From assembly GCA_031769625.1 (NCBI GenBank), contig JAUIMM010000003.1, forward strand, positions 3,973,149 through 4,037,148: DNA of 64,000 nt. Reading direction: 5' to 3'. This document shows, piece by piece, positions 11,910 through 23,016 of this stretch; the first letter of the stretch is position 1, and each line of letters opens with the position of its first letter. The translations under genes and the position numbers were made by a program. This DNA is from Taudactylus pleione (Eukaryota > Chordata > Amphibia > Anura > Myobatrachidae). The notes under the pieces were generated by a model. That model did no database searches. It saw nothing but the letters and a program-made list of their open reading frames with translations, and had not been told where the DNA came from.

Positions 11910-12183
11910 TGGGACAATACATGGATTTAGCAGAATAAGGCACCAGATTAATACAGTAAACAGCACTATCCTTCCACCCCATTACAATTATTGGGTGATG
12001 CCAAATAGGACAGGTCATCTTAAATGTAAGTCAGTAAGATCTGGATTCCCTAAAATTGGGCCTTGTGTGTATAAGCCATCTAGCGACCCGCCTCGGCTTT
12101 GCACGGGAGTAGTTTTTGTATTTACGTCGATAGTCTTTTTTTTTTTTTAACTGTGGTCTTCTAAGATTGCCTTGTAGAAGACA

Positions 12184-12444
12184 TTAGTGTTTTTTTTTCT
12201 CCTGACCTCCAGAAGAAAAGATGTAGTTCTGACATGACACACAAAAGGGCCACGTAACGTTGTCCATGAGAGAAACAGTCTCCACGACCAGGTCAGCTCC
12301 AGCCACGATAAGTGTCAGTCCCTGTGCTTTATCTATTGTCCTGCCAAAGCCGACTCTTACCGGGAATTGGACTCGTTTGAAATTAAAGAATCGTTTTTTC
12401 ACGTAGATTAAATAGGAACAGTAATAAAAGGGAAAAACTGACAT
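12184..12444 (-). pseudogene. Decayed Helitron Pif1-like helicase C-terminal fragment
   Basis: The minus-strand frame contains VQFPVRVGFGRTIDKAQGLT followed by IVAGADL. This matches the end of Helitron RepHel helicases (PVR...TI.KAQG...GVDL, helicase motif V). The downstream HGQLYVA.SR block (motif VI) is unrecognisable, replaced by a TVSLMDNVTWPFCV stretch. The Rep domain and the rest of the helicase are missing. Orientation agrees with the minus-strand Helitron ends around it, so this is probably the remnant of its autonomous parent. Confidence 0.65.
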
Positions 12445-12609
12445 TTTGTATCAGTAAACAGGGCTTATATCAATTTTTTCTGGAGAAACCGGATAATATG
12501 TCTCAATCTCTACATGGTATAATATCAAGTCCATCGCTGTGATATATCTTTAACGGTTTAAGAAGTGTAAGCCAAGAAAGCGCTGAGATGTCCATTTTTT
12601 CATTGACTT

Positions 12610-15600
12610 GCTTCACTAATACCGTCACTGCTCTGCTCCCTATTGTCATACATTACTGTCATACACCTAATCCTTCCTCCACACATGCTCTATACACTAG
12701 TGACAGCTACATCACTAATATCATCACTGCTCTCCTCCCTTGTGTCATACATTACTGTGTCATTCACCTAATCCTTCCTCCACATATGCTCTATACACTA
12801 GTGACACCTACATCACTAATATCATCACTGCTCTGCTCCCTATTATCATACATTACTGTGTCATTCACCTAATCCTTCCTCCACATATGCTCTATACACT
12901 AGTGACACCTACATCACTAATATCATCACTGCTCTGCTCCCTATTGTCATACATTACTGTGTCATACACCTAATCCTTCCTCCACACATGCTCTATACAC
13001 TAGTGACAGCTACATCACTAATATCATCACTGCTCTCCTCCCTTGTGTCATACATTACTGTGTCATACACCTAATCCTTCCTCCACATATGCTCTATACA
13101 CTAGTGACAGCTACATCGCTATTATCATCACTACTCTGCTCCCTATTGTCATACATTACTGTGTCATTCACCTAATCCTTCCTCCACATATGCTCTATAC
13201 ACTAGTGACACCTACATCACTAATATCATCACTGCTCTGCTCCCTATTGTCATACATTACTGTGTCATTCACCTAATCCTTCCTCCACATATGCTCTATA
13301 CACTAGTGACACCTACATCACTAATATCATCACTGCTCTGCTCCCTATTGTCATACATTACTGTGTCATACACCTAATCCTTCCTCCACACATGCTCTAT
13401 ACACTAGTGACACCTAAATCACTAATATCATCACTGCTCTGCTCCCTATTGTCATACATTACTGTGTCATACACCTAATCCTTCCTCCACACATGCTCTA
13501 TACACTAGTGACAGCTACATCACTAATATCATCACTGCTCTGCTCCCTATTGTCATACATTACTGTGTCATACACCTAATCCTTCCTCCACACATGCTCT
13601 ATACACTAGTCACAGCTACATCACTAATATCATCACTGCTCTGCTCCCTATTATCATACATTACTGTGTCATACACCTAATCCTTCCTCCACACATGCTC
13701 TATACACAAGTGACATCTACATCACTAATATCATCACTGCTCTGCTCCCTATTGTCATACATTACTGTGTCATACACCTAATCCTTCCTCCACACATGCT
13801 CTATACACTAGTGACAGCTACATCACTAATATCATCACTGCTCTCCTCCCTTGTGTCATACATTACTGTGTCATACACCTAATCCTTCCCCCACACATGC
13901 TCTATACACTAGTGACAGCTACATCACTAATATCATCACTGCTCTGCTCCCTATTATCATACATTACTGTGTCATGCACCTAATCCTTCCTCCACACATG
14001 CTCTATACACAAGTGACAGCTACATCACTAATATCATCACTGCTCTGCTCCCTATTGTCATACATTACTGTGTCATACACCTAATCCTTCCTCCACACAC
14101 GCTCTATACACTAGTGACACCTGCATCACTAATATCATCACTGCTCTGCTCCCTATTGTCATACATTACTGTGTCACACACCTAATCCTTCCTCCACACA
14201 TGCTCTATACACTAGTGACATCTACATCACTAATATCATCACTGCTCTGCTCCCTATTATCATACATTACTGTGTCATACACCTAATCCTTCCTCCACAC
14301 ATGCTCTATACACTAGTGACACCTAAATCACTAATATCATCACTGCTCTGCTCCCTATTGTCATACATTACTGTGTCATACACCTAATCCTTCCTCCACA
14401 CATGCTCTATACACTAGTGACACCTACATCACTAATATCATCACTGCTCTGCTCCCTATTGTCATACATTACTGTGTCATGCACCTAATCCTTCCTCCAC
14501 ACATGCTCTATACACTAGTGACAGCTACATCACTAATATCATCACTGCTGTGCTCCCTATTGTCATACATTACTGTGTCATACACCTAATCCTTCCTCCA
14601 CACGTGCTCTATACACTAGTGACATCTACATCACTAATATCATCACTGCTCTGCTCCCTATTGTCATACATTACTGTGTCATACACCTAATCCTTCCTCC
14701 ACACATGCTCTATACACTAGTGACAGCTACATCACTAATATCATCACTGCTCTGCTCCCTATTGTCATACATTACTGTGTCATGCACCTAATCCTTCCTC
14801 CACACATGCTCTATACACTAGTGACAGCTACATCACTAATATCATCACTGCTCTGCTCCCTATTGTCATACATTACTGTGTCATACACCTAATCCTTCCC
14901 CCACACATGCTCTATACAATAGTGACAGCTGTATCACTAATATCATCACTGCTCTGCTCCCTATTATCATACATTACTGTGTCATGCACCTAATCCTTCC
15001 TCCACACATGCTCTATACACTAGTGACATCTACATCACTAATATCATCACTGCTCTGCTCCCTATTGTCATACATTACTGTGTCATACACCTAATCCTTC
15101 CCCCACACATGCTCTATACACAAGTGACAGCTACATCACTAATATCATCACTGCTCTGCTCCCTATTGTCATACATTACTGTGTCATACACCTAATCCTT
15201 CCTCCACACGTGCTCTATACACTAGTGACATCTACATCACTAATATCATCACTGCTCTGCTCCCTATTGTCATACATTACTGTGTCATACACCTAATCCT
15301 TCCTCCACACGTGCTCTATACACTAGTGACAGCTACATCACTAATATCATCACTGCTCTGCTCCCTATTGTCATACATTACTGTGTCATGCACCTAATCC
15401 TTCCTCCACACGTGCTCTATACACTAGTGACAGCTACATCACTAATATCATCACTGCTCTGCTCCCTATTGTCATACATTACTGTGTCATACACCTAATC
15501 CTTCCTCCACACATGCTCTATACACTAGTGACACCTACATCACTATTATCATCACTGCTCTGCTCCCTATTGTCATACATTACTGTGTCATACACCTAAT

Positions 15601-16029
15601 CCTTCCCCCACACATGCTCTATACAATAGTGACAGCTGTATCACTAATATCATCACTGCTCTGCTCCCTATTGTCATACATTACTGTGTCATACACCTAA
15701 TCCTTCCTCCACACATGCTCTATACACTAGTGACAGCTACATCACTAATATCATCACTGCTCTGCTCCCTATTATCATACATTACTGTGTCATGCACCTA
15801 ATCCTTCCTCCACACATGCTCTATACACTAGTGACATCTACATCACTAATATCACTGCTGTGCTCCCTATTGTCATACATTACTGTGTCATACACCTAAT
15901 CCTTCCTCCACACATGCTCTATACAATAGTGACATCTACATCACTAATATCACTGCTGTGCTCCCTATTGTCATACATTACTGTGTCATACACCTAATCC
16001 TTCCTCCACACATGCTCTATACACTAGTG
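12610..16029. repeat. 101-bp satellite array, ~34 units
   Basis: The unit begins ACTAGTGACAGCTACATCAC and ends CACATGCTCTATAC. Successive ACTAGTGACA starts at 12696 and 12797 give 101 bp. Units differ by a few substitutions (for example CTCTCCTCCCTTGTGTCATA near 12730, 13033 and 13841, spaced by 3 and 8 units, so blocks were copied together). Two units near 15850 and 15950 lack 3 bp. The array makes several short open frames that are repeat artefacts. Confidence 0.95.
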
Positions 16030-16144
16030 CATCAAAATCCGTCCAGTGGTTCTCGAGATTAGCCCGAACACACAGACAGACGCCTACCAGGGTCTTTATT
16101 TTATACTATGTATAGATGTGTTGTGTGAATATACTGCAAATATT

Positions 16145-16618
16145 GGGCCTAATTCAGAGATATACGCAATGCCGATATTTACGTAGTTTGAGTAATTTTT
16201 TTCTTTAGCCATTGTGGATGCGTGAAAGCCGCGCTAAGCATGCGCAGCGATTTGTTTGCGTTTGCTACTTGCTCAGAGTGACCGGTAGTCAGCGTTTGGA
16301 GGATGTTAAGGAGAAGGGGGTGGCTAAGGAAATGGCAGACGTTTCTGACCGTTTTAAACACCGTTTCATAAATTAGCAGCATGAGAGCTCTCGGCGTGTC
16401 AGGAGAGACGCCGTGTTTGAGACAGGTCAGACTTTACTTAGAAGCTGCGTAGCTGCCCGATTTGCGTCAATGTTTACGCATGTTTGTGCATGGTCGGATG
16501 GATATGAGAAGGCAGCAGTGAGAGAGTCCCTGTGCTTGGCTAAGCTTTGGAAGACGGCAGCAAAGCTTCGCAATTGCGAGATCGCAGTAGCATTAGCGTA
16601 AATCTCTTGATCGGGCCC
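16145..16618. mobile_element. MITE of the GGGCCTGATTCAG superfamily
   Basis: Opens GGGCCTAATTCAGAGATATA and ends AAATCTCTTGATCGGGCCC, an imperfect inverted repeat. The interior is CpG-rich with GCATGCGCAGCG-like motifs. It ends 81 bp before FNBP1 exon 3. No target duplication is clear. Confidence 0.5.
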
Positions 16619-16699
16619 TTTGTACTTACTGTGGAGAGTAGTAATAACTGTTATTTATTCTGATGGTTGCTGACAAGAAGTCTCTGTTTTGCATTTTAG

Positions 16700-16756
16700 G
16701 AATCTTTCAAAAAAGTATCAGACGAAGAAGAACTCGAAAGAGGAGGAAGAGTCGAA
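16700..16756 (+). CDS. FNBP1: FNBP1 exon 3: F-BAR helix 1/2 linker, residues ~47-66
   Basis: A 57-nt exon lies between the acceptor TTTTAG (AG 16698-16699) and donor GTGAGT (16757). It completes the split Arg codon and reads NLSKKYQTKKNSKEEEES, ending with AA of a split Lys codon. The basic cluster corresponds to Lys51, Lys52 and Lys56, residues implicated in phosphoinositide binding in FBP17 (family knowledge). The Lys-rich then Glu-rich composition is the FNBP1 pattern rather than that of TRIP10 or FNBP1L. It is too short to be found as an open reading frame and was recognised by splice phase and homology. Confidence 0.93.
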
Positions 16757-17253
16757 GTGAGTGAGGGCTGGTGGGGGTCTGCTAGTGGTGGTTGAACTGG
16801 AGTAAATGATAATCTGCGTTTCTCTGACTGGAACTCACCCTTATTCATCAGAGTTTGAAGTGATGTCTTTATAAAGCGCTTATAAAGGCAGTATTTAATA
16901 TTTACAATTCATGCTGGAGGTTCTGTGTTACTGAGCTAAATGATGTCTGTGAAATACTCGAGTGTTCATGCTTAGTAAATAGTTCCGCTAGGCTTTTCCC
17001 CACTCCTCTGCAGCAGGCTGGCCTGTCAGGAGAGAGGTGCTTCTCTAATACAGCAGACACAGAGTGACTGACAGTTTTGCAAACTTGCTTTGCAAGAGTG
17101 CTCTGGATGGATTTGTACATTGGACCAGTGATGACACAGTTACTTGGGTGACTGGGGTTTGTGCTTTTTGACCTATATGGAATTCCATCAAGACAAGGTC
17201 TTATAAATGTGGGAGGAGCCTCAACTGTCTATAATGAATGAGGAGGTTATGGG

Positions 17254-17650
17254 TTTTTTTTTTTTTTTTTTTTTTGTGAAATCTGTTTTTATTGAGGTAA
17301 AATCAGCATAACACATATACGGCTAATAACGGCCTATGTAGACCCAAAATGAGTATAAATAACAATACAATGTCAGTGAGTAAACATACTCACACAAAAA
17401 ATAAAAAATAAATAAAAAGAAGTCCCAGAAAGACAAATATCTTGCCATACCTTCACAACATTGCTGAATGAAATAAAACAAACATAACTAATAGAACAAT
17501 ATATTTAAAAAATAAAATTAATATAATAGATACATTATAAAAATATGGTAAGAAAAGTCAAAAAGAATAGGGAAAGAGAGGAAAAAAAATGGAGGAGTGG
17601 AATATTAGGTTAGCACTGAATAATAGGTTTGACCTCCATGGTTTCTCTCG
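17254..17650 (-). mobile_element. Probable LINE 3'-end fragment with poly(A) on the minus strand
   Basis: A run of 22 T (17254-17275) is followed by GTGAAATCTGTTTTTATTGA, i.e. on the minus strand a TCAATAAAAACAG-type A-rich end with poly(A). The next 360 bp are A/T-rich with no coding frame. The LINE assignment is by 3'-end form only. Confidence 0.35.
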
Positions 17651-17651
17651 T

Positions 17652-17828
17652 AGGGGCATAGTTACTAAACTGCGGTTTTATAGAAATGGAGATGTTGCCC
17701 ATAGCACCCAATCAGATTCTACTTATTATTTATCTAGCACCTTTAGGAGATAATAGCTGGAATCTTATTGGTTGCTATGGGCAACATCTCCACTTCTATA
17801 AACCCGCACTTTAGTAAATATACACCTT
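17652..17828. mobile_element. Palindromic MITE (GTTGCCCATAGCAACC family)
   Basis: Left arm TAGTTACTAAACTGCGG with GGAGATGTTGCCCATAGCAC. Right arm GGTTGCTATGGGCAACATCT then CTTTAGTAAATATAC. The arms form one long hairpin. Confidence 0.75.
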
Positions 17829-18272
17829 ACTGTCTATATTTGGGATTAGCTCCCGGTCACCTGCACACAGTGGTAGCAGCTATTTTTTATTTAGTACCAG
17901 TCAAGTCGTCATGAAAATGCTTCCTACCCTGGTCATCTCAATGAGGCATGAGGCACAACTGGCGTCGATTTGAATAGATTCAAAGAGATCACATATTACA
18001 GTGCCTGAAGCCTCAGTGATATCACTCGTTTCAAATAAACTGATTATCTAAAATTTGGTTTAGCACACAAAATGGCTGATGTCTCTGTGTGTCTGTGGCA
18101 GGGACACTGCAATTGGAAACGTGGTGAAAAGGTCCTCCTGGCAATCGTGTCTTTGGACAAGGCCACATAGTCGCTTTAGTTGGGCCCCTCATGCCACCAT
18201 ATAAGATGTTTTTGCCCGGCTGTGTTGTCAGTCACCTACAGGCAGTCATGACGTTTGTCTATCAGCCTATTC

Positions 18273-18535
18273 CAGTGGTTCCCAAACTGGGTGTCGCGGG
18301 CATACGCAGGGGTGCCACGGATTGGTGGTCCAGGATCAAATTATTAATGGTAAATGTGATGGGCAAAACCACAGCCTAGAGGTTGCCAATCATAAAATAT
18401 GTTGACCAACAGAAGCACAACCCTGTCCACCACCACGTAACTGACCCTAAGGATGACCTACAAACGCAATTTACTTAATGTATTATTTTTTTCTGAATTT
18501 CTCAATAAGAAATTTTTGGCCTAGGGGTGCCGTGA
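18273..18535. mobile_element. hAT-type fragment (CAGTGGTTCCCAAACTG end)
   Basis: Opens CAGTGGTTCCCAAACTGGGTG then GGGGTGCCACGG, a classic hAT/Charlie-like terminus. The other side has GGCCTAGGGGTGCCGTGAAAA but no good terminal inverted repeat, so the right end is degraded. It lies about 0.2 kb upstream of exon 4. Confidence 0.5.
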
Positions 18536-18740
18536 AAAAAATATAAAAAAATGTTACGACTGTCCTGTTTGTTTACTAGGAATTGGTGACCTTATGTCTC
18601 CGTTGTAGATATTATACCTGTACACTTTAACAGCCAAAACAGTCCTGCTGCGCCATCGGTATGCGGACAATAGGGAATTGATGGTGTGACTCTGGGGGGT
18701 GATTAAACACTGTTGCTTGTAACATCTGCTCCTTCTGCAG

Positions 18741-18888
18741 GTACACGTCATGCAAAGCCTTTCAGAACACGCTGAATGAAATGAACGACTATGCCGGGCA
18801 GCATGAGGTCATTTCTGAGAACATGACATCACATATCATGGCGGAGCTTACCCGCTGCGTGCAGGAGCTTAAACAGGAGAGGAAATCG
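18741..18888 (+). CDS. FNBP1: FNBP1 exon 4: F-BAR helix 2, residues ~66-115
   Basis: A 148-nt exon after CTTCTGCAG and before GTAGGT (18889). It begins with the last base of the split Lys codon and ends on a whole Ser codon (phase 0). Landmarks are [29 protein letters not shown] and QELKQERKS. The Arg-Lys pair near the end matches Arg113/Lys114 of FBP17, part of the membrane-binding surface. Differences from mammalian FNBP1 as I recall it (QNT for [14 protein letters not shown] in the middle) are concentrated in one helix stretch. The frame is clean, so this is lineage divergence and not decay. Confidence 0.95.
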
Positions 18889-19800
18889 GTAGGTTAATTT
18901 TTTTTTTTTTCTCTGGTTTCTTTGCACGAACTAAATGCAAACCTAAAATTTAGCTAATTCCCATTGTAGGTATGTACATACGTTAGCCGTAGTTCTGAAA
19001 TGAGGGCTCTTTGAGAGCCGGTGATCACTATTTTGTTGTCCATTCCCGGTGAACGGTGCCGAGGACAATCTATGACCGCGGATGTTAAATAGTCTGAGAA
19101 TAAGTACTCAAACTCTTATTTGATCAGATTTATGTTCCTAAGGTTTTGTGGCAAACCAACATCCATTCAAATAGATTCACATTAAAGAAACCTTTTGTTC
19201 AGCATATGTGCTATGTAAAGAGACTTGTTTTATTTAGGAGATCAGGGGAAATGCATTGTCCACATGTAGCATGAAGCTTTTATACGTCGGAGCAATTGCC
19301 TGCAGGGCAGCGTTCAGTCAATCAGGTCAGGGATCCCACAAGCGTGTTAGTCCCTGTGTGCCAGGGTAACATGGTTAGAGAGTGATTGAATAACGCAGTG
19401 TAACACACAGAAACGCTTCACATCAGAACGCAGCCTGCTGCCAAGGAGTCTGAGAGCCCTAATAAACTACATTAAATGACTGATTCCTTCTATATCACCA
19501 TTTCCCACTTCTTCTGCCATCTCCCGCTGGTTAATCATTTAGCAATGACGTCATTAAGGAGGCTGATACAGAGTGAATAGCAAAATGGGCCCAAATTATT
19601 TCTATAATCAGTGTTGGCAGAGCCAGCGTTTATCCGCACAAATGTGGAATGGAAGAAATCTCACAGAAGCAGTTATGCGTTAGTTAGGAATACATTATCA
19701 GTGTGTGTGTGCTCCTGGCTATGGGCCAAAGATAGATGGATATATATATACGTTATAATATATATACACATTATAATATATATTTTGCTGAATGAATGCA
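18889..19800. other. Start of the 42-kb intron, no recognised element
   Basis: A poly-T tract follows the exon 4 donor (18898-18910). At 19738-19785 there is an A/T-rich (TA)n-like tract. Nothing else was recognised. Confidence 0.35.
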
Positions 19801-19804
19801 TGCC

Positions 19805-20313
19805 GTCTCCTGCCAACTGATTATTTCCTTCCACTCCCGTCTCCAAACTTTTGCCCGTGCTGCTCCTTACCTCTGGAACTCTCTCCCTCTCAGCCTCTCC
19901 ACCACTACAAAGCTTGGAACAGGCTCTCAAGTCCCACTACTTCATCAAGGCCGTCCAGCTCTCATCCTAACCCACTGCTACATGCTCCTTCCTACCGGTC
20001 TACCATATCTATGTGACACCTGTCTGTCTGCCCCTCCCCTTTAGAATGTAAGTTCTCACGAGCAGGGCCCTCTTCCCTCATGTGCTTCTCCTTACTTTCT
20101 TCTGCTCCTTACTCCTCACAAGGGCACCTAACACTTGGTTGCTGAATCCCTGCTGTTTAGTTTGAGTGTTCTAATCGCTAATGCAGCAATGTGTATAAAC
20201 TATGTCCTTGTCCTGCATTGTATTGTACTGTAAGTCATTTATTAGTTTATGTACTTTGTAAGGCGCTGCGGAACACTTGTGGTGCCATATAAGCAAAGGA
20301 TAATAGTAATATA
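19805..20313 (+). mobile_element. CR1/L2-like LINE, 5'-truncated 3' end
   Basis: A frame starting near 19796 carries RLQTFARAAPYLWNSLPLSL, the familiar C-terminal end of CR1/L2-type reverse transcriptases. It is followed by a 3' UTR with TAGAATGTAAGTTCTCACGA, GCAGGGCCCTCTTCCCTCAT and GGCGCTGCGGAACACTTGTG. A second copy is at 36605-37117, and pieces of a minus-strand copy are at 28846-30413. Confidence 0.7.
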
Positions 20314-20435
20314 TGTGCAGTCATCTTCTGGGAATGGGCACTGCGAAAGCAAGCATACTTTACATACCCAGTTGTAGTACTTGCTCTGCATTTTCTAATG
20401 TATGTGTATGTCTTTTCTTTTGTATGAACTGTGTG

Positions 20436-20572
20436 TGGGGCGTATGTACTAAGCCGTGGGGAGAATGTACCAACCATTCAGCTTCTAACTGATTTTTCAA
20501 GCACAGCCTGTAACATTAGGAATTGATTGGTTGGTACTTTATCACTCTGCAAGGCTTAGTACATCTCCCCCT
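20436..20572. mobile_element. Palindromic MITE (relative of 7294-7470)
   Basis: Left arm GGGGCGTATGTACTAAGCC with GTACCAACCATTCAGCTTCT. Right arm ATTGATTGGTTGGTAC and AAGGCTTAGTACATCTCCCC. The arms are complementary. Confidence 0.7.
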
Positions 20573-20696
20573 ATGTCTGGGAACAACCTCCTTCGTGTAC
20601 AGATCTGTAGGAATAATCTTCTCCCTAGGCTCCAAAAAACTCTTTAGGGCCCCTAAATTTAGAATAGCACCCATACTGTATGCGATTGGTGTTTTT

Positions 20697-21000
20697 TAGA
20701 GGGAGATTTATCTAACCTTTAGAACAGGGGTATTTAGTATTTGTCCCTCCAGCAGCTGTGGAACTACACATCCCAGCATGCCCTGCCAAAGTTTTGCTCT
20801 TAGGGCACACTAAAACTGTGGCAGGCAATTTTGGGATGTGTAGTTCCACACCAGCTGGCGGCCCGCATGTTGAATACCCCTGCTCTAGAGGACAAGTGGA
20901 GGGTGTTGCATAGCAGCTAATCAGATTCTACCTGTAATTCTATCTAGAGTATAATAATCTGATTGGTCGCTACGGGTAACACCTCCGTTTTAGAAGGTTT
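20697..21000. mobile_element. Palindromic MITE interrupted by a nested hAT element
   Basis: Left piece GAGGGAGATTTATCTAACCT. After the insert at 20725-20882 comes GGTGTTGCATAGCAGCTAAT and, in the opposite arm, CTGATTGGTCGCTACGGGTA with a TTTTAGAAGGTTTGATGAAC end. It belongs to the 17652-17828 family. Confidence 0.6.
20725..20882. mobile_element. Nested hAT-type MITE with 8-bp target duplication
   Basis: Termini CAGGGGTATTTAGTATTTG and GCATGTTGAATACCCCTG are inverted. The inner arms AACTACACATCCCAGCATGC and GGGATGTGTAGTTCCACA are also complementary. Flanks CTTTAGAA (20717-20724) and CTCTAGAG (20883-20890) match at 6 of 8 positions, as expected for an old hAT duplication. Confidence 0.7.
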
Positions 21001-21063
21001 GATGAACTTGAGTACTTTGTGCTGTCTGTATGATCATTTGTATTTAGACCTATGAGTGTCTGT

Positions 21064-21414
21064 AATGTTGGGCATGCCCTATACTATTATCAGCCCGATA
21101 TCGGTGGATTGTGTGCGGCCAACCAATGCTATAATATCGCATCGTGGGGAATGCCGGATCGTCCAGCATGCACGTCCGATGCGATATTTTGCGAATTAAA
21201 TGACGGCCACATCTGGCAGCGTATGCCCAGCCGCGGCCGAACGACAGACATTTCCCCTGTTCCTTTACAGCACTTTCTGGCTCTGCAGATATCTGGGCCA
21301 ATACACTGTGAGATATCTACTATATAAACCTGTGATATCTGCTGGGTGTCAGGCTGCCAGTTAAAATGTCTGTCGTTCTGACAGGCATTTTATCTGGCGG
21401 TGTATGCCCAGCAT
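21064..21414. mobile_element. Palindromic MITE (GGGCATACACTGCCAGAT family)
   Basis: The right end (GACAGGCATTTTATCTGGCG then GTGTATGCCCAGCAT) is the reverse complement of the left end of the element at 37644-37977. Inside are GCGATATT/ATATCGC-type inverted motifs. The left end is AATGTTGGGCATGCCCTATA. Confidence 0.55.
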
Positions 21415-21718
21415 AAATGTCAGGAAAAGGTCAGCTTTGTGTATCAAACTTATCTATCTTTGGTCTTTAGAAATTTTGGGATGTATAATTTTATATTGTA
21501 TAGCAGGTGTTGTCAACTTAGTACCCACCGCAGGACATGTTTTGTGGATTTCTTTAATCATCCACAGGCGAGGCCATCTATATTGCTGGGTCAGTAATTG
21601 TCCCACCTGCTTCCACAGACCGAAATCCCCAAAACATGACCTGTTGGCAAAAATTGAGGGTTGAGGTTAGAACCAATGCTCTATAGTTTTCATTTGTGTT
21701 ACGTGCCCATTGAGTTAA

Positions 21719-22014
21719 GCTGGGTACACATTAGACGACCCGTGTACCCAGCTGACAGCAGATGCGACGGAGGACACATGGTGCGGCCCGTACACTCCAC
21801 ACGATTTGGTGAATGACCACGCAATTTGTCGTTCCCCCGCCACATCCACATGCATGGCATCGTCTGTCATACCTTCAGGTTGACAAGCATGTAGGGCCGA
21901 CCTCAAGATACCGCCGCGGGAGCGGGCATAGTGCCAACCAATTTGATGATTTGTCGTTCCGATCCATCAGAATCGGGCAAATTGTTCAAAATCATAGTTT
22001 AATGTGTACCCAGC
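21719..22014. mobile_element. MITE with GCTGGGTACACATTAGACGA ends flanked by TTAA
   Basis: Left end GCTGGGTACACATTAGACGA and right end ATAGTTTAATGTGTACCCAGC, both flanked by TTAA (21715-21718 and 22015-22018). Because TTAA is palindromic it may be either a target duplication or part of the inverted repeat. Related elements lie at 35777-36102 and 59327-59653. Confidence 0.6.
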
Positions 22015-22530
22015 TTAAGGAAGGGGAACATCTGTCCAATTTCCACTTCCGTAATCCATGGTATCAAGTCCAGCCCCTGTGTGACTCCTCTTTAGTGACG
22101 GACTTCGCAGGAGGTGAACGTTTTTGGCGGGAATAACAGGAAGAAGACAAAAGGCGGAATAGAAACGTTGGCTTTGTTACCTATATGAATTGTTGTGAGA
22201 AAGGGGAAACTCTAATAACATCGTTCATACTTCAGTTCGGTAACTGGAGTGGGAAGTAGGTAGTTGTGGTTGTGACAGGAAACCCAGCTTCTCAGCCCTC
22301 TCCATACGCACCCTGCAGGCCATGTGTTTTTGAAAAGGGGAAAGGAAGGAAAAATTATCCTACACAGTCTCACACAGGGAAATCTTCAAAACATGACCTG
22401 TTCGGGTGCTAGGTAACAGGCTTGAAAAACTGTTCTGGACTCTGAAACGTCTCATCCTACTTGGCGGGCTAATATGGAAATGATGTGGTTTTTAGCTGTT
22501 TACATTATGAGTAAAGGGGTAAATGTATTA
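22015..22530. other. Intronic sequence, no recognised feature
   Basis: Nothing beyond ordinary intron sequence was recognised. Confidence 0.35.
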
Positions 22531-23016
22531 ACGTGTTTGAAATCCCACCGATTTACGAAGCACAAACCTGACACAATCGTGGTGGGAAACCAGACTTTAG
22601 ATTAGAACATGGAACGACTATTGATTTTATTTTTACCATTCAAAGAATAAAAACCCCAGATTTTCTAAAAGCCGCTGCAGTCCCGCCCAAATGAATGACC
22701 TGCCTCTGACAGACGGGTTTATCCAAAGCACTGCACAGATCCCCTAGGATCTATGTAATGTAAAAATGAAACAAACTGGTGTCCCATCCTCCCTCAATAA
22801 TGAAACACCCCATGGCCTTTAAGCCTAGACTCGTAGTGAAAAAATCAGAACACAAAAAATGTGGGGTCTCCCCTTTTTGTCCGCTAAATAGCAGTGGCTG
22901 GTGGAACCATAGAGGAGCGACCTGCAGTGTGTGGGTCCCCCCAACACCATCCCTAGGCCAGTTGGCACCAGTGGCGGACCTGCAAAACAACGTAAATCGG
23001 TGGGATTTCAAACGTG
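22531..23016. mobile_element. MITE with ~24-bp terminal inverted repeats
   Basis: GTTTGAAATCCCACCGATTT at 22535-22554 is the reverse complement of AAATCGGTGGGATTTCAAAC at 22994-23013. The roughly 430 bp between show no coding signal. Confidence 0.6.

Larger units (their letters stand above)
12080..16116 (-). mobile_element. Helitron (minus strand) expanded by an internal satellite
   Basis: Read on the minus strand it opens with TCTATACATAGTATAAAATA (TC at 16116-16115, preceded by A). Next comes a GAGAACCACTGGACGGATTT region like that near many Helitron 5' ends. It closes with CCGTGCAAAGCCGAGGCGGG then TCGCTAG (CTAG at 12083-12080), a GC-rich hairpin before CTAG. The expected T after CTAG is A here. 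Between them lie a decayed Pif1-type helicase fragment (12184-12444) and a 101-bp satellite filling about 3.4 kb. The element cannot encode a functional Rep/Hel protein. Confidence 0.7.

Noticed and set aside
12588..14084. Series of similar short frames in the 101-bp array
   Set aside because: Each spans under three repeat units and shifts frame with every unit (101 is not a multiple of three).
12610..16029. CRISPR-like regular repeats
   Set aside because: Units are contiguous with no unique spacers, and the host is a vertebrate.
17254..17275. Poly-T as a transcription terminator or promoter element
   Set aside because: In an intron this is best explained as the poly(A) tail of a minus-strand retroposed sequence.
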